Part shown: positions 10,865 through 23,089 of the stretch, piece by piece | How positions within the stretch are numbered: position 1 is the first letter of the stretch | Layout of the letters: each line of letters opens with the position of its first letter | DNA from: Lytechinus variegatus | Taxonomy: Eukaryota; Echinodermata; Echinoidea; Temnopleuroida; Toxopneustidae | Assembly: GCF_018143015.1 (NCBI RefSeq) | Contig: NC_054752.1 | Coordinates: 1,798,001 to 1,862,000 of the forward strand | Reading direction: 5' to 3' | DNA length: 64,000 bases | Made by a program: the position numbers and the translations under genes | Notes under the pieces: generated by a model | Databases searched by the model: none | Told to the model about the DNA's origin: nothing | The model's input: the letters and a program-made list of their open reading frames with translations, nothing else

Positions 10865-13800
10865 CTGGTAAGTAAAATGGAAAACAGTAAAAAGAGAATC
10901 CATCAATAATGTATTAATGAATAACCAGAGGAAAAATAGGAAAACTGGAAACTAAAAATGTGTTTTTTGAAAGTTTAAATGGTGAAGTGGTGGAATATTG
11001 AAGAGGATTATGATTCACTGTGGGATTGGTAACAAAAAGGACTAGGACGATGGACAGATGGATGACATTTGCCTATCACCTCCAGTGGGCAAGACATAGA
11101 CCACTTCTCATGCATGGAATGGGCTGAAAATTTCAGAATGTAAACTAAATAGTAAGTTACGTGCTTAAATTTCCATCATTTAGAAAATTAATAAACAAAC
11201 ACCTCACAATGAAAGCATTATATTTAAAAATACAAAATTAAAAAAGAGCTGATGAATTTAAAAACAAGGCAAATGCCAAGCGTTGTCTCGCCTGCATATT
11301 GCAGTCATAAAGAGACTGCATGTCAAAACTATAGGTCATGTCATTAGTGGAACAAACAGATGCAAAAAGCATCCGAACATACAGTAGCAGTCAGATATCT
11401 TTAATACCTGTTTCGAAGCTATAGAAAGTTATTGTGTGTACAACGCAGGACAGTGCCAGTCATGGAAAGTTCACTGAAGTTTGATCTTATTCAAATTCAA
11501 CTCACATTCAAACTTGACCTGCACCTTCAAAAGATGGACCTCTTGTATGAATTTGGCACTCCTACCTCGAAGATATAGAAAGTTATTGTGTGTACAGCAC
11601 AGCACAGTGCCAGTCATGGAAAGTTCATTGACCTTTGACCTTATTCAAATTCGGCTCACATTTGCACTTGACCGATACCTTCAAAAGATGGACCTGTTAT
11701 GAATTTGGCGATCTCACCTCGAAGCTATAGAAAGTTATTGGGTGTACAACACAGCACAGTGCCAGTCATGGAAAGTTCATTGACCTTTGACCTTATTCAA
11801 ATTTGACTCATATTCAAACTTGACCTGTGCCTTCAGGAGATGGACCTTTGGTATGAATTTGGTGATCCCACCTCGAAGCTATAGAAAGTTATTGGGTGTA
11901 CAACACAATTTTGCCAGTCATGGAAAGTTCATTGACCTTTGACCTTATTCAAATTCGACTCATATTCGAACTTGACCTGTGCCTTCAGGAGATGGACCTC
12001 TGGTATGAATTTGGTGATCCCACCTCGAAGCTATAGAAAGTTATTGGGTGTACAACACAACTGTGCCAGTCATGGAAAGTTCATTGACCTTTGACCTTAT
12101 TCAAATTCGACTCATATTCGAACTTGACCTTTGCCTTCAGGAGATGGACCTCTGGTATGAATTTGGTGATCCCACCTCGAAGCTATAGAAAGTTATTGGG
12201 TGTACAACACAATTTTTGACGACGACGACGCCGGACATAGTGATACCTATTTCTCGCTCCACTACGCAGGCAAGACAAAAAATTACAAGCCACCACACTT
12301 TACTCTATTAAAGGTATTTTTGCTTTGAAAAAGTACTCACACATTTGGAAGCCCTCTTCGATGTATTCTTCTTTTCTCTCAGGTTTGAGTCTTTCCCAGG
12401 CCTTGTCTAGATTATTTGTGAAGTTGTTTTTACTCGATATCAGAGTCCTGAAGAATCCTGGTTCTATAATAGCTACGTTGATGCCATAGTGAAACATTTT
12501 GGCTTCTCTCCTAAACAAGATAAATGAATGATACAAGGATCAAGCATCCATTTTCTATAACAGCTACATGTACGTTGATGCCGTAGTGAAACATTTTATC
12601 TTCTCTCCTCAAGGAAGAAGATAAAAGAGATAGTTACATGTAGGTAATATAATGTAGAAGTGTACAAGTGTATTGCGTGAATCGTTGAGGGGGGGGGGGC
12701 TTCCGAGGCAACCCCCCCCCAGCCTGGATAGGGTTAAAATGTTTATCATTTGTTGGATAGACATTAATCTTCATCAAAAGGAAATAGTGACTTGAATTGA
12801 ATTGTCTCACCTCTCAAGGTTTGTTTTTTCCTATAAAAATCCATTTTCGCCAGATATTTCAGTGATATCATAATTCCTGTCCTAAAATGGCCATTATACC
12901 ATCCTACACACATCCTAAAACATAGCCTTGTGGTTAAAGTGGTTTATGCTCCAATAAAGATTGAAATTAACAGGTGAACAAACTGAATCCTTATTTGGCA
13001 AAAAAGCCCTTTAATGACAGAGGCAGTTTATTATTGCAATATGATTTATCATTTTATCAATTGCACGTAACATAATTATTGTTGTAAGTGTGCGGCAGGC
13101 TTTAGAACTTTTAAGGACCAGAGTAGCCGGCCTGCACAAGACATACCTGACTGAATCTGAGAATGCCTCCACACCAAACTTAGAGACTGCATAGGCACCA
13201 CTAGGTAGAGCAAACCTTCCTTCCATACTAGCCACATTGACAATCCTTCCTTTAGCTTTCCTGATCAGTGGTAAGAATGTCACTGTCATGTCCATCAGTC
13301 CCAGAATGTTCACATCAAGAACTCTCTGATAGTCCTCTCTCGTGTGCCACTCTTGAAGACCACATGCTACTGATATACCTGCATTGTTTACTAAACCCCA
13401 AAGACCTGTTCAAAGCAAAATGAGATAATAATTATATACTTGTTTTATAAATACCGTGCTTTCAAACGCTCTCTTTTATCTATACAGTAATTCAGCATAA
13501 TTATCCTGGCTTTCGTAGCGCAGCTGTTACGCATGCTGCAAATTCTTGCCTGGTACCCATTACCCTTACCTGGGTTGAGTGCAACACGATGTGGGTAAAT
13601 TTCTTGCTAAACAAATTTACGCTATGGCTTGGGTTTGAACGCATGACCCGCAAGATGACACATGAGGAGCCTGAACAACAGTGTGTATATAAGAGTTTCA
13701 CTGCAGCTTTGGTTTGGCTTTGCAGGTATGAGACATTGGGAAAGAAAAGAAACTTGTGCAAACATGACTCTGACTTTATGCTATAAAAATTCACAATATT

Positions 13801-16800
13801 CAGGAACTTATTATAACCCAAAGCCAATATCTAAATTCTACATAAAATTGGCCTGTGGTTTTGCCCCCCCAAAAAAAAAAAATTTTAATTAGGCATTTTG
13901 TTTTCCTCAAGCGAGCCTGAACGTCATGTTCAGCTTCGCTGCATGGTGATCCGGGTTTTACTGCGACTTAAAAATCCTCAACAATTTTTGTTAACCAGCC
14001 AAACTCTAACTTCTAAGTCAAACTGTCTAGAAATGTTTGACCAACCAAAATCATTTTGTTCTTCAGCTCTGAATGGAAATACCCTATAAAAACTATCCTG
14101 TGAAACTTGAATATACATTGAATATTTTATGTTGAGAAACTAATGAAAATGAATCACTTTTTAGGAAATTTAAAAAACGCTGACACAGATGGAATTTAAA
14201 ATAAGTATATACAATTACAGATAAAAGTACAAAGTACATGGCTACCAATAAACCAGACTAGTGAGTAACAATAAATCGCAGACTTTGAGTGTAAATATAA
14301 TTATAAATGTCAACAACCATACATGTAGCCTACATACATCGTACATTAGAAATCAATGCACTTGTGTTGCTTCAAAACCACAAAGTTCCTGATATTGTTT
14401 TGAACACCCCAAAACCTTTAATCTATTGTGTGGGAGGAATTAGCATTTAATGTACCACAATACATTAACTGGGTGATGCACTCTACAAAAGTTTTTTTTT
14501 TATTTTTTTTATTTGTTTTTATTAAGAATCAGATCAAATTACAATATTTACAGTTATTCAATGAGATTGAAGAAATCACAAATAATCACATTTACAAGGT
14601 AAAAAAGAGAGAAAAAAAGGCACGAAATAAGATTAAAACAAATAATATGTTATAAGCAGTACCTATGTAAAGTTATAAGCCAGGTTTCATATACATAAAT
14701 TATCTTAAGTTTCAGCTATAGAGCAAACTCAATAGGTCGTATGAAGGATAGTCGATATTACATGTACGCTCTGGATATTACAGCGTGTTAAAGAAAACAA
14801 ACTTCATACTGAATGACCAGATGTACAAGGATGGCATTTGGAGTATAAGCTATCATAATAAACAAACTATCAACAGTGAGCTAAGTAAAATTAATATTGA
14901 AGAGGGAAGGAAGTACTCTGAAGTCTGAACATACATACACATAAAAATATATCACTCTACAAAAGTTCCATACGGCAGTGATTTTACTATTTTACAAATG
15001 TACCCCTTATACATCCATAACTACTGTGCAAAGGCAATGGTAAAGTCTTCTGACTAGTTCCCATTTGTTTTGAGTTTCAATAATTCACGGCGTTCACAGG
15101 AGGTATTGTTAGTGGGTGTACCATGGTTCCAACCCCAAAAACATATGTACCTGGGCATTGAATACTCAATATCAACAACCAGAGTAGTTAATTTTCTTTT
15201 ACAACAGGTCAGCTGGATAATCTGCTTTAATGTGCTGTTCAGAGTAATCTACAAAAAGCAAGTTTTCTATTTGCTGCATTTACATGTATTTAACAGAAGT
15301 AAATAAAAATGTTTAAAACCTATCATTTCTTGTTGAAGGTCAAGTCCACCCCAGAAAAATGTTGATATGAATCAATATAGAAAAATCAAACAAGCACAAT
15401 GCTGAAAAGTTCATCAAATTCTGAGGCAAAATAAGAAAGATATGGCACTTTAAAGTTTCCCTTATTTTTCACAAAACATTCAATTGCACAACTCAAGGAT
15501 ATGCAAATGACAGTCAATAACTGACCCTCTCATTCACTATTTCTTTTGTTTTTTATTGTTTTATAAATTTACAAATTTGGCAACAAAAACCAAATTGAGT
15601 GAACCACAAAATCTTAAAACAATGATTCCATATTCAGGGAGGAATAAAACGTTAACAGGTCAATGATGAGTAAATTAGGATATTTAATTTTCATACAATA
15701 AAACACAAAGAAATAGTGAGTGGATGATGTCATCAGTCCCCTCATTTGCATACCCACCAGGATGTGCATCTAAATGTTTTGTGAAAAATACGCGAATCAT
15801 AACTTTCATATTTTGCATCAAATTTTGATGAAATTTTCAGCGTTGTGCTTCTTTGATTTTTCTTGTTTTATTCAAATCAAGTATTTTGTTTGGGTGGACT
15901 TGTCCTTTAAATAGAGAGAAGTGTGAAAATATAAGTTACCCATGTGAGTCCCATACCTGTATTGCTGGGTAAGGATCTTTTAACTTCTTCCAATGCTGCT
16001 TCTATATGATCATGTTTTGTAACGTCTAGAACCAGTGCCTTCGTGCGTTCAGACGTCTCTTTGTCGATCTCTTCCGCTCCTTTAGCGTTCAGGCATGCAG
16101 CAAAGACGTGGACACCTTTGACGTCCAACTGCTTCACAAGAAGCTTGCCAAAGCCACTATCACAACCGGTTATAAGAACATATCTGGAAATTAAAATTCA
16201 GAGATCAAAGATACATTAAGTTCATCTTGTTGGCAAATTCTACAATGATCTATTTGTCATAGCATATTTTCCAGAACATCATTCTAACATCTCTGCTGAA
16301 AACATTTATAGGTGAAGCATACAAACATAATCCCTCCTTCTCCCCACCTCCTTTTTCCCTTTATAACCTTCTTCTCATTTGCATTCATCTAGGTATCAAC
16401 ATCTCCCTCTCCTCCTTTTTTCCTTCACCCCTCCTCCTCCCTCTTCTCTCCTCCTGCTAATTTTGTTAACCTACAAAACGAAAAAACAACAACAATATTT
16501 GTTTGCAGCTTTTTAACTTGGGATAAACTTCAAAACAATCTGATGCTCGGTTGCACAAATTGTGCATCATTCCTCCCAATTCAAAACATAGTCCATTGAA
16601 CTCTACTCAATGTTTTGTGAACAATGAAATAAGTATTTAGTTATTTTACACTGAAAGCAGATCTATTCAAAAGCTCTTAATTCTGTAAAATATCCAGGGT
16701 AGTCTTTAGATACAAGTTCAATGACATCTCACAAAACCGCTCAAGAGCATATTGACAGGATTCATCTGTGATCTCTCAGCTGCTTTTATTAAAGTAGAAC

Positions 16801-19800
16801 GCAAACCTATTGACTCACAAAATCAGACTACATGTACATGTATCCTATTTTTTCAAATATGTAATTTCTAGAGAAACAAGTGGAATGCCTCTGGCCGTCT
16901 CACCTGCATCACGCAGTTCAATATAGCAGCAGTGCTGACTTTGAAACTAATCTAACTCGCACAAGATGTTCAGTGATACATGGTTACTCTTATGTCCACT
17001 TTTTATGAACTAGACCAATAAACTTACAGAGATATGATGGTTATTCAACAAATACCCCCAACATGGCCAAAGTTCATTGACCTTACATGACCTTTGACCT
17101 TGATCATGTGACCTGAAACTCGCACAGGATGTTCAATGATACTTGATTACTCTTATGTACAAGTTTCATGAATCAGATCCATAAAATTTTAAAGTTATTA
17201 TGGGTAATTCAACAGATACACCCAATCCGGCCAAAGTTCATTGACCTTTGACCTTGGTCATGTGACCTGAAATGCGCACAGGATGTTCAGTGATACTTGA
17301 TTACTCTAATGTCCAAGTTTAACGAACTAGACCAATAAACTTTCAAAGTTATGATGGTAATTCAACAGATACCCCCAATTCGGCCAAAGTTCATTGACCC
17401 TAAATGACCTTTGACCTTAATCATGAGACCTGAAACTTGCACAAAATTTTCAGTGATGCTTGATTACTATTATGTCCAAGTTTCATGAATCAGGTCCATA
17501 AATATTCAAAGTTATGATGGGAATTCAACAGATACCCCCAACTCGGCCAAAGTTCATTGACCCTAAATGACCTTTGACCTTGGTCATGTGACGTGAAACT
17601 CATGCAGGATGTTCAGTAATACTTGATTAACCTTATGTCCAAGTTTCATGAACTAGGTCCATATATTTTCTAAGTTATGATGACATTTCAAAAACTTAAC
17701 CTCAGGTTAAGATTTTGAATTTGATGTTGATTCCTCAAACATGGTCTAAGTTCATTGACCCTAAATGACCTTTGACCTTGGTCATGTGACATGAAACTCT
17801 AAAAGGATGTTCAGTAATACTTGATTAACCTTATGGCCAAGTTTCATGAACTAGGTCCATATACTTTCTAAGTTATGATGTCATTTCAAAAACTTAACCT
17901 CAGGTTAAGATTTGATGTTGACGCCGCCGCCGCCGTCGGAAAAGCGGCTCCTACATGTATAGTCTCACTCTGCTATGCAGGTGAGACAAAAACAGATTTT
18001 ATGAAAACACAACATGATTGCAGCCATGTTGTATCACTCAAAGAAAACATTGATAACTTTGGATAATTTATGATTACAGAGTACATACAGTACATTCTTA
18101 CAAGTTACAATGCACAAGAATGTAGCACATTGGGCTTTGTACAGTTTTATTTGTCCATGCAAAATATTGATTTCAGTTTTTCTTCTTTGATTATTCTCCA
18201 AGTTCTGCTCCTTTTTAATCACTTCAAATATATGCAGAGTTTTAATAATATACTGGACTAATGCATAATCATTCAGTCTGACTGCAAAGTGCTACAGAAA
18301 TACATCCATGATCATTAGAAGCTTTTTATTACTTCAATATCAAAGTGAAATCAATTCTTGTCATTTAATCCCTATTAAAGCCTAAACTCAATCATCAAAT
18401 TCATTAGAATCCCTATAATAAAGTGTTGGAATGCAATTCAATATAACAAGCTGCCTGCGTCATCTCAAATTTCATTGAGCTATTCAAAATTTAGTTTGCC
18501 GTTGAGGTTTATTAAAAAGATATCTTTGTACATTAATCACATTATCAAAAGGTTAATACCATTATAAACACCGACACTCAACAAACATCGATCAGTAAAC
18601 TGAGAATTGTTATTATGATTTGTGGCCCAATAAAAAGTATGTTTAAATCTTTGTTATCCAAGCAAAAGCAACGCTTTAATAGGGATTTCCATGGAGCCAA
18701 AAATGTTTTGAACACCGGTCATTCACCGTCTCAACTATTTAAAATACAATAAATTTGAATGGCTTTTGTATTATGATGAAAAGTATGATCTACTTCTTCA
18801 AATGTTCATATGCAGTAAACAGCGTATAAAATAGGCAGTTCTTGTACATGTACATGTGTACAGCAAATATCACACCATGTACGCCCTATATGTACAAGGT
18901 ACATGTACATGTACTTGTCATAAAACATCCCAGCAAGAGCTTCTCACATTAATTTTTAATTAATCTTTTTAGCCTTTATAGCCACATGTACTTTACGCAG
19001 TTTACTTTGAAATAGTTGCCCACTGTATTGAGAGCTCTGGGCTTACGCGGGTTTGATATCAAATATCTTTTTAAAGTGCACATCGTAATGTGATGTAATG
19101 TGCTTCAAACAAAATTTGTTATGAAAACAAATAGCAAATATCATGAATTTCATGGATCTGGAAAGTGTATTGCCTCTTGAATTTTTGAATGAAATTTGCA
19201 ACAAAACAAAACTCTTGTTGGATTAGTGTCAATGGTTTATAAAGCACCAAGGCAAGCTACCATGTAGCAACATAACAAAGTTTTCTTCTTTTTTTTTAAT
19301 AGAGTAATATCCTGGTGGTACAGGAGCATGCGGCTTTGATGACCCCCTTTTTCAGACCTAATTTTCAGTTCAGCGCCCCACTCTCAAGACCTGTAATATC
19401 AAACTTTTCAGTTCCCAGGCCCTGTCTAAGTCGTCCGGCGCGAGCATCGCAAAGCTTGCATCTGCATGCACGGCTTCATATTTCCTCCATACCACAGTGC
19501 CATGCATGCACAGCGCTAGCGCGCACCACCTTAGTTCAGTTCCGGGTTTCCGCTCCGAAGACCCTGTTTTTCACACCGCCCGGTATATTTTTAGTTCCCA
19601 AGGCCCTGCATTTTACCCATGATGTAGTCAGTTCCTTAGACCCCCATTTCAGAATTTCATGAGGCACACCCCTATCAAAATATTATATGAGTGCCTCCCC
19701 CCCCCCTCCCCGAGTAATACATATGCCTACAGTGTACATACTTGTCCATGTAGAGTATAAGGTTAGGATACTGAACTCTTCATCATGTTTGACTACTCGG

Positions 19801-21669
19801 CACACCATATCAATAATTCAATTGTATTCTCTCAATAACTCTATACCCTTGTTCATTGTGAAGATGAAGAAGTTACACAATAAACAAGGCCAAACCTCAG
19901 ACTCTACATAGTACTATTCTATAGGAAGCCAGACATGTACATTAACTTCAGCATTTCTAATGTACAATATGCATTCCATCATGGGTCAACTGATTAAATG
20001 GTAAATTACACACTAAGGCATAGAATACAGTGAACGACATGTAGGGAAGGGGAAAGAAAGGGGGAAAACATGCTCCCAGACAGTCTGATTAAATAATTCA
20101 ATTTTAGGCTCTTATTTTTGAAGGATATTCAATAATTTTCACTTTGCAGTATTTGCAACATCTCTGAGGGAGGACGGGAGCGGATACTTAATACCAGGAG
20201 ACATTACAAATTATTCAAAAAATCGAAGGAAATAAAATTATACAGCACTCTCAATGTCAGCCTCACTCAAAGTCAAGTTAGAACTTTGTTTGGATTTTCA
20301 CATTGCTGGAGATATTACATGTAGTAGGCTTGAAAGCAAGAAAAGCAACAATCAACAGCCACCTACAGCCCTGACCTACACTGTCGATTTATAATTTTAG
20401 CAATAAAATATTCTTTGATTTAATTATTGTTCCTAATGTTTTATTTTCTTAATAGTTTTACGGACTGCAAAATAGGTGTGCAAAGACTGTCCAGTCAAGC
20501 TTGCTATAAAGTGCGTCCCAGAAAAAAAGAAACCAGGATTCCACATATACATTTTTTCTTCAAAGGCAAACAAATTATGATATCTCACATCATCGTACAA
20601 TTCAACTACATGTATTCCTCTACATTTTGATTCCTAATATGTGACGAACACTTCATTAATTGTGCAAGACGAGTTTGAAGTTATGACAAATCAGTTTGCG
20701 CAGAAAAAATGGAAAATATTGATTGGTGACATGACAGCCGTGCTTTTGACGATTGACTCATTAGCATTTCTTTTGTATTCTTTGTTAAGTTTATCTCGCT
20801 GATCCCTGAAACGAGTCTGGATTCGGATTAACACATGAGTTTCTACACAAATCATTTCTGATAGGCCTCAATATTCATTGTTTGCAACCTGCCATGAGTG
20901 AATGATTTGCTGAGATGTTGGTATCAAATTAAAGATGAGATTCCACTCTTAACGTACTGTACATGTAAGCATCAAATTCATGATAAAAACATGATTGTGA
21001 AATCTACCTCTGACAACGGGTTTCCTTTTTTTTTGTGGGACGCACTGTACAGTAGGCCTCTGATTATAGCATCCTGGAATCCACATATGAAGAGTTGTTC
21101 ATTATGAAGCTTAATCCAAAGTGACAGGTTTATCCCGTGATTGACCCCATTCATTTTCCATAAATATAACAGTACCCCCCCCCCAACATGACATGCACCT
21201 GTAATCCAAGATAAATGCAGGGAAAATGCATGAATTGAACCCTGCAATGCTCCTCCCCCCCCCCCCCCACTCTCCCTCTTTCCTCCATGGCTTTAACTAC
21301 AGAATAGGTCAACCAATTTTCCTGATTCTAAAACTAGATATAATTGTATATAAAAGGTTTAAAATATGAAACAAAACTTCCACTGTCTCATTGTGTTATT
21401 TTACTCTAAACCTTCAAGAAAGGATTATAAATCAATCAACATCCAGCAGAATTCTGTATTACTCTTCTAAGATTTGTATTGACTAGAGTTTCTGTCAGCA
21501 ACAGATTCAACATTCAACTTGGTAGGAAAAGCTAAATGTGAAAATAATAAGAGAGTACTTGCCTTTCTGTTAGTTTGTCCACATAAGGTTTCCTTAGATG
21601 CCTTTCAATCAGTCTGGCTATGATGGCAAAGACAAGAATGGCTGCAGCATAGTAGATTAGGCAACACAT
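10644..21669 (-). CDS. Retinol dehydrogenase / 17-beta-HSD6-like short-chain dehydrogenase (SDR9C type), complete, five exons
   Basis: Coding exons on the minus strand are 21669-21563, 16183-15957, 13405-13147, 12510-12341 and 10864-10644, stop included. They total 984 bases (327 residues) and every exon phase agrees. Residues 3-19 are a hydrophobic membrane anchor. The NAD(P)-binding motif TGCDSGFG is at 41-48 and NNAG at 118-121. The catalytic Ser171, Tyr183 and Lys187 are in place (VNVASM, YAVSK), followed by the family stretch IIEPGFF. The C-terminal exon carries the TRYGVGWDAKYIWIPLSY signature of RDH7/RDH16/HSD17B6 enzymes. Members oxidise or reduce retinoids or hydroxysteroids on ER membranes, and which substrate this one uses cannot be read from the sequence. 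BDH1-like enzymes are a more distant alternative. Introns are AT-rich and hold transposons, two of them with DR1 arrays. The 5' UTR is probably split, because an acceptor (TTCCTTACAG) lies just before the start exon at 21716. Confidence 0.93.
11284..12275. mobile_element. TIR element with internal 152-154-bp minisatellite, in dehydrogenase intron 4
   Basis: The ends are GTCTCGCCTGC (11284) and GCAGGCAAGAC (to 12275), imperfect inverted repeats. Inside, a unit containing GAAGCTATAGAAAGTTATTG starts near 11414, 11568, 11720, 11874, 12026 and 12178. Four units hold the perfect motif TGACCTTTGACCT (11629, 11781, 11933, 12085). A short GACGACGACGACGCC run precedes the right end. The element is noncoding. 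A relative with matching ends lies in intron 1 at 16896-17987. Confidence 0.8.
12341..12510 (-). CDS. Dehydrogenase coding exon 4
   Basis: It begins after TTATCTTGTTTAG and encodes the stretch after the active site, including IIEPGFFRT, then a charged helix (KPERKEEYIEEGFQM). It ends at AAATGT before GTGAGT, phase 1. The first part is duplicated at 12553-12609. Confidence 0.92.
12553..12609 (-). pseudogene. Partial duplicate of dehydrogenase exon 4
   Basis: On the minus strand this repeats the first ~50 bases of exon 4, including the acceptor-side AG and the codons for KMFHYGINV. It has a six-base insertion (a TACATG-like word) and then diverges before the conserved EPGFF. It lies 43 bases upstream of the real exon. 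It could act as a decoy acceptor but would not encode a working domain. Confidence 0.75.
13147..13405 (-). CDS. Dehydrogenase coding exon 3 (active site)
   Basis: It begins after GCTTTGAACAG. It encodes NNAG, the catalytic Ser (VNVASMEGR) and the YxxxK pair (YAVSK), ending FSDSV plus two bases before GTATGT. The split Arg codon is completed by exon 4 to give DSVRREAK. Confidence 0.94.
13507..13670 (-). repeat. SINE fragment (body with B-box-like head)
   Basis: On the minus strand, a B-box-like GCGTTCAAACCC (13632-13643) is followed by AAATTTACCCACAT, CACTCAACCCAGGTAAGG and ATGGGTACC. That central block resembles the SINE at 52720-53078 (AATCCACACTTTGCCACTCATGACC ... AATGGGTACCC in pieces). 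No A box was found, so the head is decayed. It lies in dehydrogenase intron 2. Confidence 0.5.
15336..15910. repeat. Foldback MITE (GGACAAGTCCACCCC family) in dehydrogenase intron 2
   Basis: The ends AAGGTCAAGTCCACCCC and GGGTGGACTTGTCCTTTAA are inverted. Arms of about 200 bp also match, for example the repeated CACTATTTCTTTTGT and its complement. It ends 46 bases from the exon 2 donor. A second copy is at 27141-27740. Confidence 0.8.
15957..16183 (-). CDS. Dehydrogenase coding exon 2 (cofactor-binding fold)
   Basis: It begins after TAATTTCCAG and encodes YVLITGCDSGFG, the glycine-rich dinucleotide loop, then the second beta-alpha unit to LPSNTG. It ends ACAG before GTATGG, phase 1. Joining to exon 3 gives the family sequence SNTGLWGLVNNAG. 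Confidence 0.93.
16896..17987. mobile_element. TIR element with internal minisatellite, in dehydrogenase intron 1
   Basis: The inverted ends are GTCTCACCTGCAT (from 16896) and ATGCAGGTGAGAC (to 17987). Inside is an array of about 154-198 bp units, each with CCAAAGTTCATTGACC and AAGTTTCATGAA. The perfect motif TGACCTTTGACCT occurs at 17088, 17242, 17405, 17568 and 17766. A GACGCCGCCGCCGCCG run precedes the right end. Ends and layout match 11284-12275. Confidence 0.8.
21563..21669 (-). CDS. Dehydrogenase coding exon 1 (start, membrane anchor, GC donor)
   Basis: It holds the ATG (21669) and 35 codons: a hydrophobic anchor followed by a basic stretch (ERHLRKPY). It ends GAAAG followed by GCAAGT, so intron 1 begins with GC, not GT. 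The phase (2) fits exon 2 exactly. The only nearby GT donor would be out of phase. The exon probably extends upstream as 5' UTR to an acceptor at 21716-21717. Confidence 0.88.
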
Positions 21670-23089
21670 GATGGTGAATCAACATTAGCAAAGCGATGGC
21701 TGTAACCTTTGAAATCTGTAAGGAAGAAATTCCAAACAGATTCAGTACAATAGAAGAGATGAATTGATATCTAGATTGCCTTCATAGATGGCCAAAGGGG
21801 CTTTTGGACTATAAAGCTTTTTGAGCGAGAGCAACTCAAAGAAAAAGAAAAGCCACAATGAGCTGAGCTACATGTAAGAGTAGTATTCAGCAATGGTTGC
21901 AAGAATCACATTGGGCAAAGGTTAATTTATAGCAGCATCTGGGTTTCTCATTCTGGTTGATATTATTACAGAGTTCAGCAACTTCGACTGGATCCTCTGA
22001 TGAAACTTTTTTCTCCCAAATAAAAAATAAAGACAGAATCAGAATCGCCTAGCTGAACAATGCAGAACATCAAACAAATTTGGAAGATAATGGTACAAAA
22101 TCCTCACTATGATTTTCAACATTTTCAAATCTTACAGAAGATGGAAATATACAATGAGTAGGGAGGCAAGAGTTCAAGCCCATTATAAAGTGTGTGCGTA
22201 CCTTGGAAAAATAAACGGATGACTAGCAATCACTGTATTTCTTTACACTGCTGCTTTTAAACTATCGTAGCCTAGGCTTCCCCATGATAACAAGATAGTG
22301 TCTCTCCTTTTAAAATGACATTAATACTAAAACAGTAGAAGCATGCCAAGTCGATGAACTTGCCTGCAATTGCTTCCCTCAATTGGCTGGCTGCTAACGG
22401 ATGGATAGTTGATCTGGCATTAATTCTCCTTCCTTCCTTTATGATGAAATGGCTGGGGTCAATGCCTTCATCGGGTCAAATGGTATTACACTTGGAAGCA
22501 ACACACACCCACGTTCATCGGTTGGCCTAATCAGTCATCAAGACGCCACTGACCATGACACCCTTTCACAAGTCATCACAGATTTGGCTGGGTATGATCC
22601 TGGATGAATTCAGAGAGAAAAGGAGGAGAGAATTGAGTGATTAGAGTGGAAGGTGACGGGCAATACATTGTAGATCCATCTCTACTGGGCAGCCAGTGTT
22701 TTCATATTATCCTGCTACTGTATTTCAGATTCGGCAAATGATAGTGATCAGAACAATATCAAGATTATTCAGAAAAGACACATTATTATCAAGATATTTC
22801 ATTGGAATAATTTAGCAATTGCAAAATCCAAGTAAAAATATAGAGCTAAATAATTGCTTACAGAAGATGCAGTGTATTTGGTTTGGGATAATTTATCCAT
22901 GGTACATACACACTCAAGTTTACACGTACATGTACGTCCCCCAACCCTCCTAATTTGGGTAGAGCTTCTTCAATCTCTCTTTTTATATGATCATGAATAG
23001 GGCGACTCGGGCAAGAATTCTGAAATGGAGCAAACTCCGGGCTGATAGAAAATCGGTATGAGAGCCAGAGATACAGAGCTCAAAAGCAA

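Noticed and set aside
13501..13827. 108-codon minus-strand frame between dehydrogenase exons
   Set aside because: It covers the SINE fragment in intron 2, has no domain, and the exon phases around it join without it.
19315..19662. 115-codon open frame, GC-rich
   Set aside because: It is a Ser/Pro/His-rich translation with no family signature. The stretch (ACCCCC-TTT-CAGA words, ending in a C run) looks like transposon relic DNA.
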